A stretch of DNA of 64,000 nt from Lucinisca nassula (lineage: Eukaryota; Mollusca; Bivalvia; Lucinida; Lucinidae): contig OY757010.1 in the NCBI GenBank assembly GCA_963580285.1, positions 69,407,659-69,471,658 on the forward strand, read 5' to 3'. A program made the position numbers and the translations under genes. How positions within the stretch are numbered: the stretch's first letter is position 1; each line of letters opens with the position of its first letter. The notes below the pieces were generated by a model, which worked only from the letters and a program-made list of their open reading frames with translations, was not told where the DNA came from and did not search any database. Positions 42,330 through 55,112 of the stretch are shown one piece after another.

Positions 42330-42575
42330 CGTAAACACGCCGTAAACCTTACCGCCGAAAACACGATAATTTTAAGATGAAAAATTGTGATTTTATTATT
42401 ATTATTATTATTTCTGCTCAAAATATAGATTGTGGGTCCTCGTTAGAACCGCCTAATCGAGGCGGTTCTAACGAGTACCCACAATTAGGGAAATAAGATT
42501 TACCCCTGTAAACCCAGTTTTACTACATAAAATTGGGGTTCGACGGGGTCAAAATTATATAGATGTGTTTTCGTG
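42330..42575. mobile_element. Fold-back MITE, variant 1, mirror of 34.45 kb copy
   Basis: 'gtaaacacgccgtaaacctt', an (ATT)n stretch, then stem 'gttagaaccgcctaatcgag' 'gcggttctaac' and the end 'tatagatgtgttttcgtgg'. It retains more of the hairpin than the left-arm copy. Confidence 0.75.
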
Positions 42576-42719
42576 GTGTATAGTAATTGTAAGGGAAAGA
42601 AAAATGCCATGCTCACATTATTCATTTGGTGAACAGGTTCATTTTCAGGGAAGACAACTCTTCAAGAAAATTAGTTTCCTTGCTTATGATACTAGGGATT
42701 TACTTGCCACAAAAACCCA

Positions 42720-42940
42720 TAAAAATCGGACACCTTGTGGAATTGTTGTAATTTTTCTAAAATTTGAACAAATTTGTTGTTCATGATCCAGCAAGGAGTC
42801 CAAAAGGTGCAGATGGAACGACAAACAGTGCAGACCCAGATCAGATCTCAGAAGCAGACTTATCTGGGTCTGCACAAGTAGTCTGATCAGGGTCTACAGT
42901 GCTTGCTTAGGCTCATATGTCCCAATGCTAAGGATTATGA
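42720..42940. mobile_element. Hairpin-core element (type 5), mirror of 34.10 kb copy
   Basis: 'aatcggacaccttgtgg', 'tgatccagcaaggagtcc', 'gcagatggaacgacaaacag', the hairpin 'gcagacccagatcagatctc' with 'gtctgatcagggtctacag', and 'atatgtcccaatgctaagga'. Confidence 0.65.
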
Positions 42941-44390
42941 TGGCAGTACAGCTGTCTCCTTGAAACTAGAAATACTTTTAGAAAACTACATGATGTGGTG
43001 TATAGTGAAATATGACAAGAACATTCTGAGCAGTATGACAGATCTGTTTGTCCTACGTGTTCCAGCCATATAATCATATACTATTTATTACCTAATTACC
43101 TGGTGGTTGCAAGTCAGACCTTTCCTTAAACCCTTTAGGCGGTATCGCTCGAGCAAATGTCCCACAAAATCATCGGCAACATATCCAAAATGACCTAAAT
43201 AGTGCTGACAGGTTTGTAAACTGCAACACAACCAAACACAACATAACTTCGCTGCGGTTCCAATAAATTGGGTTGAGATTCAAAAAGGTGAAAATCAGAT
43301 TATCTGATTACATAATGACCTTTTAAAACAAAATTGCAAGGGGTATAGAAATGTCATTTGCATAACGAACGCATGATATTTTCAATGTTACACCTGACAT
43401 TCAGATTTTAGCTGAACTTGATGTCTGAGACATTTTATAATTCTATATCTGATAGCTTATGTTCTTAAGCAACCAGTGACATGTCTAATTGGTAAAGTGG
43501 GAAATTTAGACAATTTTGAAATGAAACTACGGTGTATATAAAAGTGCCATTTTTTGGCTATATTTTGCAGGATGATTTTGTCTACCATCAACCACATAGG
43601 CATATATATACCGTTTTAAAGATCTTGTCGAGATCTAGAATCAGAAACTATTTAAATTCAACTTCTCTTAGACCGAAAAAAGTTATTGAGGTATAAACAG
43701 GTTCGTTTTGTATGGCCCTTCTCAATTGTGTTCTACCCGTGACATGAGCGTCTTGCTGTTTCCCAGGTGTGAATAGAATTAAGCTTTTCATTAAAATAAA
43801 AGTGTGAGATTATGGACAACTAGGGTGGACTTCTCTGAATTGGCCGCTATGATTTTGTGTCACATTCAACAGAACAATGTCCGGTAGATTCACACCAAAA
43901 AGAATTCAGCTCAATGTTTCAAATTAGCATGATGAGGAATACATTCTTCAAATTGCTGTCGCTGGGTAAGACTGGTCGTCAAATTTGTCACCAGTCGCGG
44001 TAAGGGGACATAACTAGCTAATCAGTAGGGAATTTTGTCTATTGTTGTATAATGATGGCCTAAGAAAAGAATAGGTCACCCGTGAAATTTTCTTTGGTCA
44101 ATCTTAGTGTTTGATTTTACTTGAGCTACCCCCCAAGGAAAGGGATCAGTAGGGTCCCTTTTATTTGGTCAAACTTAGTGTTTGATTTTACTTGAGCTAC
44201 GCCCCAAGAAAAGGGCCCAGTAGGGCCCCCTGACTAGCGAAAATATATACCCAGTCTTTACGTCCATTCAGTATGACACGGGGCATAACAGCTTGCAAAA
44301 TTTCAAGTGTTAACCTAATGAAGGGTGATGTAGACAGAGACTGTATGTATGCGCAGTCTGATCACAACCTTCACTAGTGATTCATGTCCT
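42941..44390. other. Right-arm unique stretch, no gene recognised
   Basis: Mirror of 32.63-34.09 kb. Nothing recognised apart from the 83 bp duplication at about 44,100-44,235 and a possible SINE A remnant at 43,135-43,240. Confidence 0.4.
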
Positions 44391-44592
44391 TAGCCCATTT
44401 GGTACCGGAAACACCAAAACGGATACCCGGGCAAACAGTGCAGGCCCAGATCAGGGGCCTACACTGTTTGCAAAAAGTTCAGCCATTTTCCAAATACATT
44501 TTGACGAAAACACAACATAACACCTCTAAATTTTGAAATGGACTCTTGCTATATATAAGGAGGAAGATTCCATTTGGTACAAACAGGGTTAA
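44391..44592. mobile_element. TTAA MITE type 1 with collapsed hairpin
   Basis: From 'ttagcccatttggtaccgga' to 'ggtacaaacagggttaa'. The hairpin has shrunk to 'gcaggcccagatcaggggcc' 'tacactgtttgc', showing loss of the palindrome centre compared with the intact left-arm copy (32,418-32,633). Confidence 0.75.
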
Positions 44593-44739
44593 ACACCTTG
44601 TCTCACTATACAGCCTTTGTATTGTTGTCACTTGTCACTGCCTTTTGATCTAATTTAAGAATACATCTTTATAAAACAGTATCCTCTCTATTGGTTAAAG
44701 ACACCTTTCAAGGCTTTTTAGCTAACCACAACCAAAGGC

Positions 44740-46500
44740 TCACAGCCTGCAGGTGAGCTTACAGCATCGTAAGGCTCCATTGTCTGTCTGTCTGTTGTCT
44801 GCCAAAATTTTCAATCATCTTCTCCTCTGAAACCACTGAGCCAGTTGAGGCCAAATTTCATGTGGAACATCCACGGGATGGGAGAACGAAAGTTTGTTCA
44901 TGAGGTCCAGGCTACATGACCAAGATGGTCGCCGTACCCATATAAGGTAAAAACCCTTCACAAATCTTCTTTTCCAGAACCAGTTGGTGATTGTCATGAA
45001 ACTTGGTATGTAGCATTAGGGACTCTGGGCCCATCATAATTTGTTAAAATTATGACCCTCAGATGACCTTGACCGATTTTACGCCAGTTTGCCTACATAG
45101 ACTTTTGTATTGCAAAAAGTCAAAACTGTGTGTTTTTCGGAAACTATTGCGGCCTGTGATGAAAATTGGTAGATGCAGTAAGCTAAATGAGTGGATGAAA
45201 CTACATGAGTATTCCAGGGCAAGGTCATTCTTTGACCTTCGCCCAAGGTAATTCAGATATGAAAATTAAAACTTTGAATTTTGTGTCCGTTCCATATCTC
45301 CTTTAACACTCAAAGGATTTTCATGAAACTTTGGTCAAGTATCCCATTCAGTAAGCCCATGTGCAGAGCCCATAAATGAATCATGCCGACACCAGGTCAA
45401 GGTCACATTGGAAGGTCACGAGTTTGAAACTAAATTTTGTGTCCGTTCCCTTTCTCCTTTACCTTTCAAAGGATTTCCATTATATTTTGGTAAAATATCC
45501 CCCTCAGAGAGCTGATCTGCACAACCCATAAATCAATCATGCCGAGTCAACGTCAAGATCGCATTTGAAGGTCACGAGTTTGAAACTTTGAATTTTATGC
45601 CCATTCCATATCGCCTTTGCCACTAGAAGGATTTTCATTAAACTTTGGTCAAATGTCCCGCCAGTGAGCTGATCTGCAGTACACATCAATAAACCATGCC
45701 AAATCGAGTCAAGGTCACAGTTGAAGGCCACGAGTTTGAAACTTCGTATTTTGTGTTCGTTCTATATCTTCTTTACCCCTGGAAAAATTTATATTAAACT
45801 TCCGTCAAATATCCCCCTCAGTGAACTGATGTGCAGAACCAATAGATATACCATGCCACTCAAGGTCACTGGTGAAGGTCACAAGTTTGAAACTTGGATT
45901 TTTTTGTCCGTTCTATTATCCTTTACCCCTAGAAGGATTTGCATTAAAGGTTGGTGAAATATCCCCCTCAGTGAGTTGATGTGAAGAACCATACATAAAC
46001 CATTATTACTCAGGGTCAAGGTCACAGGTTAAGGTCAAGAGTTTGAAACTTGGAATTTTATGTCTGTTCCATAACTGCTTTACCCTCGGGGCTTAAAGAA
46101 ATAGATGGGCTACAGGATGCTTCAACACAGAGCTGAAACTGACCGCAAACGAGTATGGTAAACCGCTTACAGGATCTAAACCTGCCCAGGCAAATCGGTG
46201 CGAGTTGGAACGTCCGTGCTCATAAACCCTACTGGTTTCATTGGGCGACAGGGCTTGAGGTGTGATTTCATCTCAGTGTAGGATAAAAGTCCCTAAAATT
46301 GGAAGCAACGTCTCCAAAATGACCTGTACAGTGTTGGCGGGGACGTTAAACCTCAAATCAAACAAACAGATCTCCTTTACCCATGGAAGGATTTTCATTT
46401 AACTTTTGTGAGTATCCCCCTCAGTTACCTGATAAATAAACCATGCCAACTCAATGTCAAGGTCACACGGTTGAGCCTTGATATTAAGTGCGACGGGGGA
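44740..46500. repeat. Pearl-like arrays joined at a deletion, with SINE
   Basis: 44,740-45,268 mirrors 31.77-32.29 kb, starting with 'gcctgcaggtgagcttacag'. At about 45,270 the sequence switches at 'attaaaactttgaattttg' to the 155 bp array that mirrors 28.11-26.88 kb. SINE family A occupies 46,087-46,371. Confidence 0.7.
46087..46371 (+). mobile_element. SINE family A, mirror of 27.02 kb copy
   Basis: 'ctcggggcttaaagaaatag' to 'cgttaaacctcaaatcaaac'; same position in the array as its left-arm mate. Confidence 0.8.
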
Positions 46501-46539
46501 TTTGGCTGTCCTTCAACTGCTTTCTTTTTTTAAAAGAAA

Positions 46540-46980
46540 ATAAGGGCTGACATTACATTGTGAATCGACCGCTCGAGCATATGATTCACATGAAATGCCA
46601 CCTTATTTTCTCTGAAAACTTGATTTATGTGTAATGCATACATGGAAATATTCTCAGTTCAAATGAGGGAGACTCCAAAATTTTAGGAAAATTTAGCATA
46701 AATTGGGCTAAAATTAGCATCAAAATGAGGGAGTCTCCCATCCGATGAGGGAAATATCACAGGTATGGTAATGATATTTTTTTCTTCCTCTCTCTTAAAA
46801 AAAAAAAAAAAAAACACTTCATTCTTGTGTAATGACATACTTATTTTATCTGAAAATTAGCACTTTAGGCTATGCTTCCAAAAAGAGATAGAAGAAAATA
46901 AAGAAAGAAATAAAAGAAAGGGTCAGTATCAGTATCACAAAGTGTGATGTTGAACATATCACAAAGTGTGATGTTGATTT
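46540..46980. repeat. Small fold-back repeats, A-run and 24 bp repeat
   Basis: Mirrors 26.28-26.84 kb: 'gctgacattacattgtgaat', 'gggagactccaaaattttag', an A-run at 46,796-46,814, and about two units of 'cacaaagtgtgatgttgaac'. Confidence 0.6.
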
Positions 46981-47039
46981 CAAGTGTCTTGGGATGCATC
47001 GTCTAAGGTTCGTTATTGCAAACATCTCAATATCCATTT

Positions 47040-47350
47040 AGCCCTATTCCTGCTGAATAAATTAATTTTGTCACTCCCATTTCTGACTATCAAGCAATCA
47101 AAATACTTGACACAATATGTTTTCACAACTGAATGACTGTCAGTGTAGATCCTGATCAGGGCCCATTCGGATTTACAGTATTTTATACTGTTTGCAACGG
47201 TAGGCTGTATCATGTTCAGTGGGATAAGGATTAACCCGTTTTGTAAGGATTGAGCAAGGAATCCAGAAAGTGCAAACTGTACAAGCTAATCTTTTGGGAG
47301 TAGTCGCGCTTATTGCTTAGCTCTGTCTGACCCAATACTAAGGAGTTAGG
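47040..47350. mobile_element. Two adjoining hairpin-core elements, mirror of 25.88-26.22 kb
   Basis: 'tagccctattcctgctgaat', 'cagtgtagatcctgatcagg', 'ggataaggattaacccgttt', 'gcaaggaatccagaaagtgc' and 'ttttgggagtagtc'; the second hairpin is mostly lost. Confidence 0.6.
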
Positions 47351-48078
47351 ACCATTACTGTACTAACAAAATTTTACTATTATTGCTGTCAACAGTTTTG
47401 TTTTAAAAATGTTGAATTTCATTCCCAGGTGGAGAGAGAGGTACCAGTTAGTGGCTAGTTTTGCAGCCCAAGGCTCAGACCAGTTGGTCATTCTTCAGCA
47501 TGACCAATAGACTGACCACAGAGTGCAGGACAAAGGTCAAGTCAACAGTGATTTCAGACCCTGGTTAATGGACAGACTGCCGTGAGACCAGGGATTTATG
47601 GCTGTAGGTTAAATGTTTAATGCAGGTCAAGATTTGGTATAATAAAAAATATAAAAGAAAAGTATTGCTGGATTTTAAATTAAAGCCTGGAAAATGCAGT
47701 ATCTGCTTTTAGCTTTCAGCATAAAATCACTATTTGATGTCAAATCCTACTTTTTATGAGGTTTTAAGAACATGTGAATTGTAATTTATTATGTTGGTAA
47801 AAAGCTAGAAGAATTCGAAATGCTTCTTTTGACAGGGTTTTATTTTAGTTTATAAATAAAATCAAGATATATTCTGCTGATTGATCTAGCTAATTGAATA
47901 AAATGTTGCTATCCAAATCTAATGATCAAATGCTATTTTTCAAAGAAAACGAGCTTGTCAGGAAAAAAGCCAAAAGTGCTAATTTTCAGAGAAAATAAGA
48001 TATGTCATTACACATGAATCAAAATTTTATTTTCAAGAGAGAGAAAAAAAAGAAAGATTATCATTACACATGAATCAA
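47351..48078. other. Right-arm sequence, no gene recognised
   Basis: Mirrors 25.38-25.87 kb and 23.64-23.78 kb, joined near 47,935 where 1.56 kb of the left arm is absent. Confidence 0.4.
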
Positions 48079-48291
48079 TAGTCTGGCCCCAGATCCTTTC
48101 TTTTATTTCTTCTGTCTCTTTTTGGAAGGGACACAAACCTTGCATACCTCATAGAAATTTTCTTATTTCAGTCCCTTGGCTAGTTTTTGTTAGCAATAGG
48201 TAACTTGAAGTTGGATGGAAGGAGATCATGAATATAGAGAAAGAGCAAAATAGATATAAAGCAAAAATGACTGGAGCCAGTCAAATTTATC
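48079..48291. mobile_element. CTGGCTCCAG-ended MITE, right arm only
   Basis: Starts GTCTGGCCCCAGATCC and ends GACTGGAGCCAGTC (inverted ends). The body has 'ttggaagggacacaaacc', 'cagtcccttggctag' and 'aggtaacttgaagttggat'. The left arm at about 23,605-23,640 continues without it. The second copy is at 60,813-61,030. Confidence 0.75.
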
Positions 48292-48379
48292 AAGTCTGAA
48301 GTGCTAGTTTTCAGAGAAAATAAGGTGACATTTCATGTGAATCATATGCTGGAGTGGTCGATTCAAGATAGCAGTCTGA

Positions 48380-48990
48380 AAGACAACCAAATCCCCCGCT
48401 GCACTTTATATCAAGGCTCAATCTTGTGACCTTCACTTGTGACCTTGACCTTGAGTTTGCATGGGTTTATTTATGGGTTCTGCACATCGGCTAACTGAGG
48501 GAGATATTTACAAAAGTTTAGTGAAAATCCTTCCATGGGTAAAGGATATATGGAACGGACACAAAATTCCAAGTTTTAAACTCGTGACCTTCACCTGTGA
48601 CCTTGAACTTGAGTTGTCAGAGTTTATTTATGGGTTCTGCACAGCAGCTCACTGAGGGGGATATTTCACCAAACTTTAATGAAAACCCTTCTAGGGGTAA
48701 AGGATAATGGAACGGACACACAATGCAAAGTTTCAAACTTGTGACCTTCACCTGTGACCTTGAGTGCATTGTTTATTTATGGGTTCTGCACATCAGCTCA
48801 CTGAGGGGGATATCTGACGAAGTTTAATTTAAATCCTTACAGAGGTAAAGGAGATATGGAACGGACACAAAATACAAAGTTTCAAACTCGTGACCTTTAA
48901 CTGTGACCTTGACCTTGAGTCGGCATGGTTTATTTATGTGTTCTGCAGATAAGCTCACTGGTAGGACATTTGACCAAAGTTGTCATGCAG
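48380..48990. repeat. Pearl-like array, mirror of 22.6-23.5 kb
   Basis: About four 155 bp units with 'ttgtgaccttcacttgtgac', 'catcggctaactgagggaga' and 'ggataatggaacggacacac'. Confidence 0.7.
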
Positions 48991-49289
48991 TTTGTGAATT
49001 GAACAAATTTATTATATCAGGTAATTTGAATGGTTGACAACCAACATTGGGATTGAGTGGCTTAATTTATGCAGCAGGATAAGGGTTAAAGGGAGATAGG
49101 GATATTGTTTGAAAGAATTGTCTCCCTTTAAGGAATATCCCTTCCCTTTGAATCGCAAAAATCAAGTGGTCATTGCACATGGCAACATACACAGTCGTTT
49201 GGGGTATGATGGTGTAAGAATGAATGCCAGAAGCTGGATGATGAACTAAGACATTTGGACCTAATGGGTGACCCAGCATACAGCTTTGA

Positions 49290-49605
49290 GCAATTGGTTT
49301 TGTTTGTTTGAGTTGAGGTTTTACGACCCCGTCAGCACAATTTAAGTCATTTTGGAGACATTGCTTCCAATTGTGTGGGACTTTTACCAGACACTGAGAT
49401 GAAATGACATCTCAAGCCCTACCGCCCGTAGAAACTGCTAGGGTTTAAGGAGCGGCCCGACTCTCATCACTTTTTCTGGGCAGGCTTAGATCTAAGCGGT
49501 TTACCAGTATTCAAGTTCGGTCGGTTTCAGCTCTGCGTGAAAGCACCGTGCAGCCCATCTATTTCTCCAAGCCCCGATGGGCGGGGGTGATTGAGTAATT
49601 GGTGT
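49290..49605 (-). mobile_element. SINE family A with duplication, mirror of 22.0 kb copy
   Basis: Minus-strand copy flanked by 'ttgagcaattggt' and 'ttgagtaattggt', the same duplication as in the left arm. Confidence 0.85.
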
Positions 49606-50107
49606 TCTCCTATGTGATAAGTGCGTTAGTCACATGAGGTGCATATTGCGAACCAAGGCCCCATGCCTGTGTGTCCCTGTTTTATCATGGAGTAACTAGT
49701 TTCTAGATTGTTAGAACCAAGGGGGATCAGACTAATTTAGATATCACTGATAATGTATAGGAAATTTTACAGCTTATTTCAGATTCTGCAAATCAGTCAA
49801 AAATATATGTATTCTGTCAGGTAGCTATCAGGGTCTGGGGTATTCTTGAATGATGTTGGAAGATGGACATGTCAAATCAAGTATTCCAAACATTACTTGG
49901 CTCTGTTTTGATTAATTGACCAGCATGTCAGAAATACGTGTACACCCCGCTCCAACTACCCACTAGCCTCTTTTACATATTGCTGGGTCCAAAGTTGAAA
50001 CAAATATGTTATATCCATACCATTTTTGTCATTTTCATTTCCCTTTAAAATCTATATATTTTTATATCATCTTGAATCTGTGTTACTGTAGCACAGTGCA
50101 CTTTTTG
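49606..50107. other. Right-arm sequence, no gene recognised
   Basis: The first 325 bp mirror 21.66-22.00 kb. About 49,930-50,100 has no clear counterpart. Confidence 0.35.
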
Positions 50108-50328
50108 TTTAAGTTTTTATGTCCCCGTCAACACAGTTAAGGTCATTTTGGAGGCGTTGCTTCTGATTTTGTGGGACTTTTACCCGATATTGAGATGAAA
50201 TTACATCTCAAGCCCTAACGCCTATAGAAACCGCTAGAGTTTAAGGAGCGGTCCGACTCGCATCACTTTGCTTGGGCTTAGACTTAAGGTGTTTACCAGT
50301 ACTCAAGTTCGGTCGGTTTCAGCTCACA
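50108..50328 (-). mobile_element. SINE family A, truncated, mirror of 21.4 kb copy
   Basis: 'ttatgtccccgtcaacacag' to 'gttcggtcggtttcagctca'; lacks the 5' stem. Confidence 0.7.
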
Positions 50329-50389
50329 TTATTTGTTGTAAATTTTCAACTTCATCAGGTGTCAACTAAGCTTTTTGAAAAAGTATTGG

Positions 50390-50725
50390 TGTTGGCTTAT
50401 AACAGGGAATACAGTATGTCCCAGACTGTGTGATATTAATGAACAGAAATGGTGTAATTAGGTAAATGGTGGCATTCTGATTTGTATAAAGAAGATCCAA
50501 TTATCGTAGCAAATTTGCTAACAAAAGTACGTTTTCTTTACCTGGTATAGTGTCCCAAACATTATTTTTAAACATGGAGTCTTGGTGTGTACTAATTACA
50601 GGGCAAACAGTATGTCCCAGACTGTGTGATATTAATGAACAGAGTTATAAAGATGTTATGGTGTAATTAGGTAAATGGTGGCATTCTGATTTGTAGAAAG
50701 AAGCAAATTTGCTAAGAAAAGTTGC
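50390..50725. repeat. Two copies of the 157-209 bp repeat
   Basis: 'gtcccagactgtgtgatatt' occurs near 50,418 and 50,611; compare seven copies in the left arm. Confidence 0.85.
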
Positions 50726-50797
50726 TTTACCTAATAAGCGCCCCCTCTTTTTCCAATTTTATAAGTGCCCCGGGCGCTAAATGGGAGGATTATGGTT

Positions 50798-51018
50798 ATT
50801 AACCCATTTTGTACCAAAACCCAGAAAAGAATAATTGGCAAACAGTGCAGGCCCAGATAAGACGCCGCATTCTGCGGCGACTGATCAGGGCCTACACTGT
50901 TTGCAAAAAGTTCAGCCATTTTCCAAATAAAAAAAGAAACACAACCAGACACCCCTAAATTTTGAAATGGATTTGTGCTTTATATAAGGTGGAAAATTCA
51001 TTTTGGTACAAAAGGGTT
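50798..51018. mobile_element. TTAA MITE type 1, mirror of 18.35 kb copy
   Basis: TTAACCCATTTTGTACCAAAACC to TTGGTACAAAAGGGTTAA with hairpin 'gcaggcccagataagacgcc' 'gcattctgcggc'. The 50,780-50,800 flank is the empty site of the left-arm LINE. Confidence 0.8.
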
Positions 51019-51087
51019 AAGAACAGGTATTTATACTATTCAAGAGGCTATTGATCAATGCCAACAACTGAGACACCTAGCCTGATG

Positions 51088-51255
51088 GTTGTTGGTAAAT
51101 AATGACACCTCATCATTGCTGGAGCTGTGGGTAAATAATGACACCTCATCTTTGCTGGAGCTGTGGGTAAATAATGACACCTCATCATTGCTGGAGCTGT
51201 GGGTAAATAATGACACCTCATCATTGCTGGAGCTGTGGGTAAATACTGACATCAT
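51088..51255. repeat. 36 bp minisatellite, about 4.5 copies
   Basis: 'taaataatgacacctcatca' 'ttgctggagctgtggg'; mirror of 18,074-18,285. Confidence 0.85.
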
Positions 51256-51309
51256 TAATTAAACAAGTTTCCCCACAGCTCTCAAACCAATAAATTATTC
51301 ATTTTTGAT

Positions 51310-51420
51310 GCTGCAGTTTTACATCCCATCAACAGGTTATGCCATATGGAGATGGAGACCTTCATCCAAAAATCTTGAGAAGCCCGGAATCAAACTCATG
51401 ATCCCTAGTTTATGAGTCAA
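51310..51420 (-). mobile_element. SINE family C fragment, mirror of 17.83 kb copy
   Basis: 'ctgcagttttacatcccatc', 'atatggagatggagaccttc', 'cttgagaagcccggaatcaa' and 'actcatgatccctagttta'. Confidence 0.65.
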
Positions 51421-52664
51421 GTAGCTTTGATATATGTGAAAACCAGTCTGTAACTGATTTGCTATATAAAACAGCAAGATGTAAAGAATACCGAAGGTAG
51501 TATATTGTTTTTCATGGACCCAACTCTGGCTATTCTGGTTCTTGGGTTATCTGTGACTGATCTTGAGTTATCTGCCCTTGACGAATATGGAAAAGCTTTG
51601 AAAACCTTTACTATATGGGACAGCTTGATTTATAATGCATATTAATGCTAATGACTGCTACTCTGACTGCCTCAGAGGTACTGTAAAACTCCTAAAAAAC
51701 TGCACACCTTGAGGACTTGCTGTAATTCTCCTGAAATTTAAACAAATTTTCTTTATGATCCAGCAAGTAATTCTCCTAAAATTTGAACAAATTTGCTTCA
51801 TGGTACAGCAAAGAGTCTAAAAAGTGCTGATAGAATGGCAAACAGTGTAGACCCTGATTAGACTGCGCTGTTTGTATAGGCCCTTTGGATCATGATGGTA
51901 TTTTAGCATGTCAATTATCAAGTTGGAATACTTATAAAATATGCCAAGAATTATATAGAAAACTAATCTGAAAAATGGCCAGGTATCATGCAGTGTTTAT
52001 GATAATTGTATTCAACTTTCATGTCATGATGACAAGGGATGGGGCTGAAATTTCATTCACACATTTTGCACTTAATTGAATCTTCCTCCGAGACCATTTC
52101 AAATTTAAGGATTTCAGGTTGTGACTGGATTTTTTTTGCAAACAATAATAGTGCAGGCCCTGATCAGGCCCTGAGAATGCTGCCTGTACTGTTTGCCAGT
52201 ATCTGGTGATTTCCTCAAACAAAATGGGTTAATAGGGCAAATTAAAATTTAAATTATAGTATATTTTGTTTTGTGGGTTTCATGTCAGGAAAAAGGTGGG
52301 GCGGGGTTTGGGAGGAGTGGGGAGGAGTGGGGGGCGGGGGCTTATAATAAGGCAGTGGTATGTCATAGTTGTCAGCGTCATCAACATTTTCATATGACAT
52401 CTCTGAATATTCTCGACCAATTGAAACCAAGTAGATGTGGAGTTTCCATGGGGAGAGTTGTTCCTCTGGACTGGGTTACATGAACAAGTGGCCGCCATGC
52501 CCCATATAGGGTAAAAACCTTTAAAATGATCTTCTCGGGAACTAAAATGGCCAAAAAGAGCCTTAATGTACCACAATAAAGCATAATTTGACCTTATTTT
52601 CCCGGAGACATGTAAAATGAGGGAAGCCTTAAACATATTTTGCTCCCGGAATCAAAGATTCCAG
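51421..52664. other. Right-arm sequence with two degraded hairpin-core elements
   Basis: The right-arm mirror of the type 5 element (51,700-51,890) and of the TTAA element (52,085-52,232) are included. 52,290-52,640 mirrors 16.05-16.44 kb and has G-rich runs near 52,295-52,340. No gene is seen. Confidence 0.45.
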
Positions 52665-55020
52665 GGGCATACAGTTTTTGGTCTATCTGTCAGTCCGTCT
52701 GTCTGTTTATCTTGTCTGTTTATCTGTTTGTCTGTCGGCAAAAACCTTAACATTGGTAATGACTTTTGAATGGTAACTGATATGGCTTTAATATTTCACA
52801 TGTGCATTTCTTGTCACAAGACGTTTCCAGTGATACCATAATTTTTTACCTCGAGACCTTGACCTTGACATTTGACCTACATTTTAAAAACTTTAACATT
52901 GGCCATAACTTTTGATTGGTAAATGATATGGCTTTCATATTTCACTTCAACGGTCACAAGATCACTTGTCATTTCTTATCACAAGATCTTTTCAGTGGTA
53001 CCATAATTATTGACCTTGTGATCTTGACCTTTGACCTACTTTTATACAATCTTAACATTGGCCATAACTTTTGATTGGTAAGTGATACAGCTTTCATATT
53101 TCACATGTGCATTCCATGTCACAAGAACCTTCCAGCGGTACCAACATTTCTTACTTTGTGACCTTGACCATGACATTTGACCTACATTTTAAAAACTTTA
53201 CTTTTGGTCATAACTTTCGATTTGTAAGTGAAAGGGCTTTCATATTTCACATGTTCCTTCCAAATGTCACAAGCGCTTTCCGGTGATTCCATAATTTTTG
53301 ATCTTGTGACCTTGACCTTGACGTTTGACCTACTTTTTAAAGTCTTTCACATTGGCCATAACTTTCAATTGGTTAGTGATAGGGTTTTCATATTTCACCC
53401 GTACATTCCTTGTGATAAGACCTTTCCAGTCGTACCATATTTTTTACCTTGACCTAGACGTTTGACCTACTTGTTAAAAACTATAGCATTGGCCATAGCT
53501 TTCGATTGGCAAGTAATTGGGCTTACATATTTCACATGAGCATTCCTTGTCACAGACATGGTAGGTTTCCTGTGGTACCATACGTTTTACCTTGTGACAT
53601 TGACCGACATTTATGTTAAACCCTTCGACATTTGGGTGTCCGTCTGTCCTTCCATCAGCCCCTCATAGTTTCGTGTCCTCTCCATAACTTTGATACCATT
53701 TGAGATATTTTCACGAAACTTCACAGATATTTAGAGCATCTTGAGACGATGTGCCAAACATAAATTATGAACCATAACTCTGATTTTCTTACTTTCAGAG
53801 TTATAGCCCTTTGAACATTGAACATAGCCATTTCTGTCATGGTTTCATGTCTACTCTATAACTCTGATATCATTTGAATTATTTTCACGAAACTTCATTA
53901 TAAGATATGTAGAGCACCATGAAATGAGGTGCAGAACATATGAACCATAACTCTGATTTTCATTCTTTTGGAGTTATTGTCCTTTGAACATTGAACAGCC
54001 ATTTCTAGCATAGAATCGTGTCGGCGCCATAATTCTGATACCATTTAAGGTATTTTCATGAAACTTCACTATGAGACATCGCCCATATATGAGCCGTAAC
54101 TCTGATTTTCCTACTTTTGGAGTTATTGCCCTTAAACATTGGGCATAGCCATTTCTATCATGTAGTCTGTTTGAAGCACTATTTCTCCTGAACCTGTTGA
54201 TGGATTATGACTAAACTTGCATGGTTACATAACTACCATACGGGAAAACACCCATTAGGTTTTGATGACCTTGGCCTTATTTTTAAAGGCACAGGCCCCA
54301 AAACCCAATTTTGGGCCGAAATGCCGTGTCTGCACCCTATCTCATGAACAAATCAATGAAATATGGTCAAACTAGGTAAAAAAAAAATCATTCCAACCGA
54401 CCAAAGATTTTATTAGATTTTAGTAACCTTGACCTTATTTCCAAGGACACAAACCCTACAAAACTGTCAATTTTGGCGTGTCTGTTCTCTAGCTCTTTAA
54501 TGAATAGATTAAATTTGGTCAAACTTTGTACAATATATCATTGCAACCTACGAAAGATTTGAATTGCTTTTGGTGACCTTGAGCTTATTTTCAAGGTCAC
54601 AGGCGTCCACAAATTGTTAATATTGGGCCGGAAATGGCGTGTCTGCACCACTTCACGTGTACGAATCATCGTGTTATACTTGTATATACCCATTAACGTC
54701 ACACAAAGGTTAAGCACCATCAGGGGTTCTGCAGAAAGTAAGAACTGTAATCCTGGTTTACTTCCTTTAGGAGCTATGGCCCTTTGAACAATGAAAATAG
54801 TCATCTCGGTCATGTATTCATGTCAACTTTATTTAGGGGAAGACGGATGCACCTTCACTTTGAATTCCATTTTGACAGTGTTATCGCCCTTGCTTGCTGT
54901 AAATGTAGTGGCAGCCATGATGCAGTGCTTGTAGCGCTTTTATTAAGCCATATCTTTTAATTGGTTAGTGATAGGGCTTTCATATTTTACATGCAGTCTG
55001 GGGGCATCAGTGTTTTACAA
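52665..55020. repeat. Pearl-like arrays, mirror of 14.12-15.93 kb
   Basis: Begins 'ccaggggcatacag' and 'ctgtcagtccgtctgtctg', then units with 'aacattggccataacttttg', 'ctttcatatttcacatgtgc' and 'ccttgaccttgacatttgac'. From 53.64 kb units carry 'atttgagatattttcacgaa', 'ctctgattttccttacttt'-type blocks. It is longer than the left-arm mate. Confidence 0.7.
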
Positions 55021-55112
55021 ACACATCTTGTTTTTATTTTGCCTGACACGCCGGCTGTAGGGTGATTCCTTCACCATTGTGAGTGCCTCATGCTGGTCTG
55101 AACCAGTAAAAA

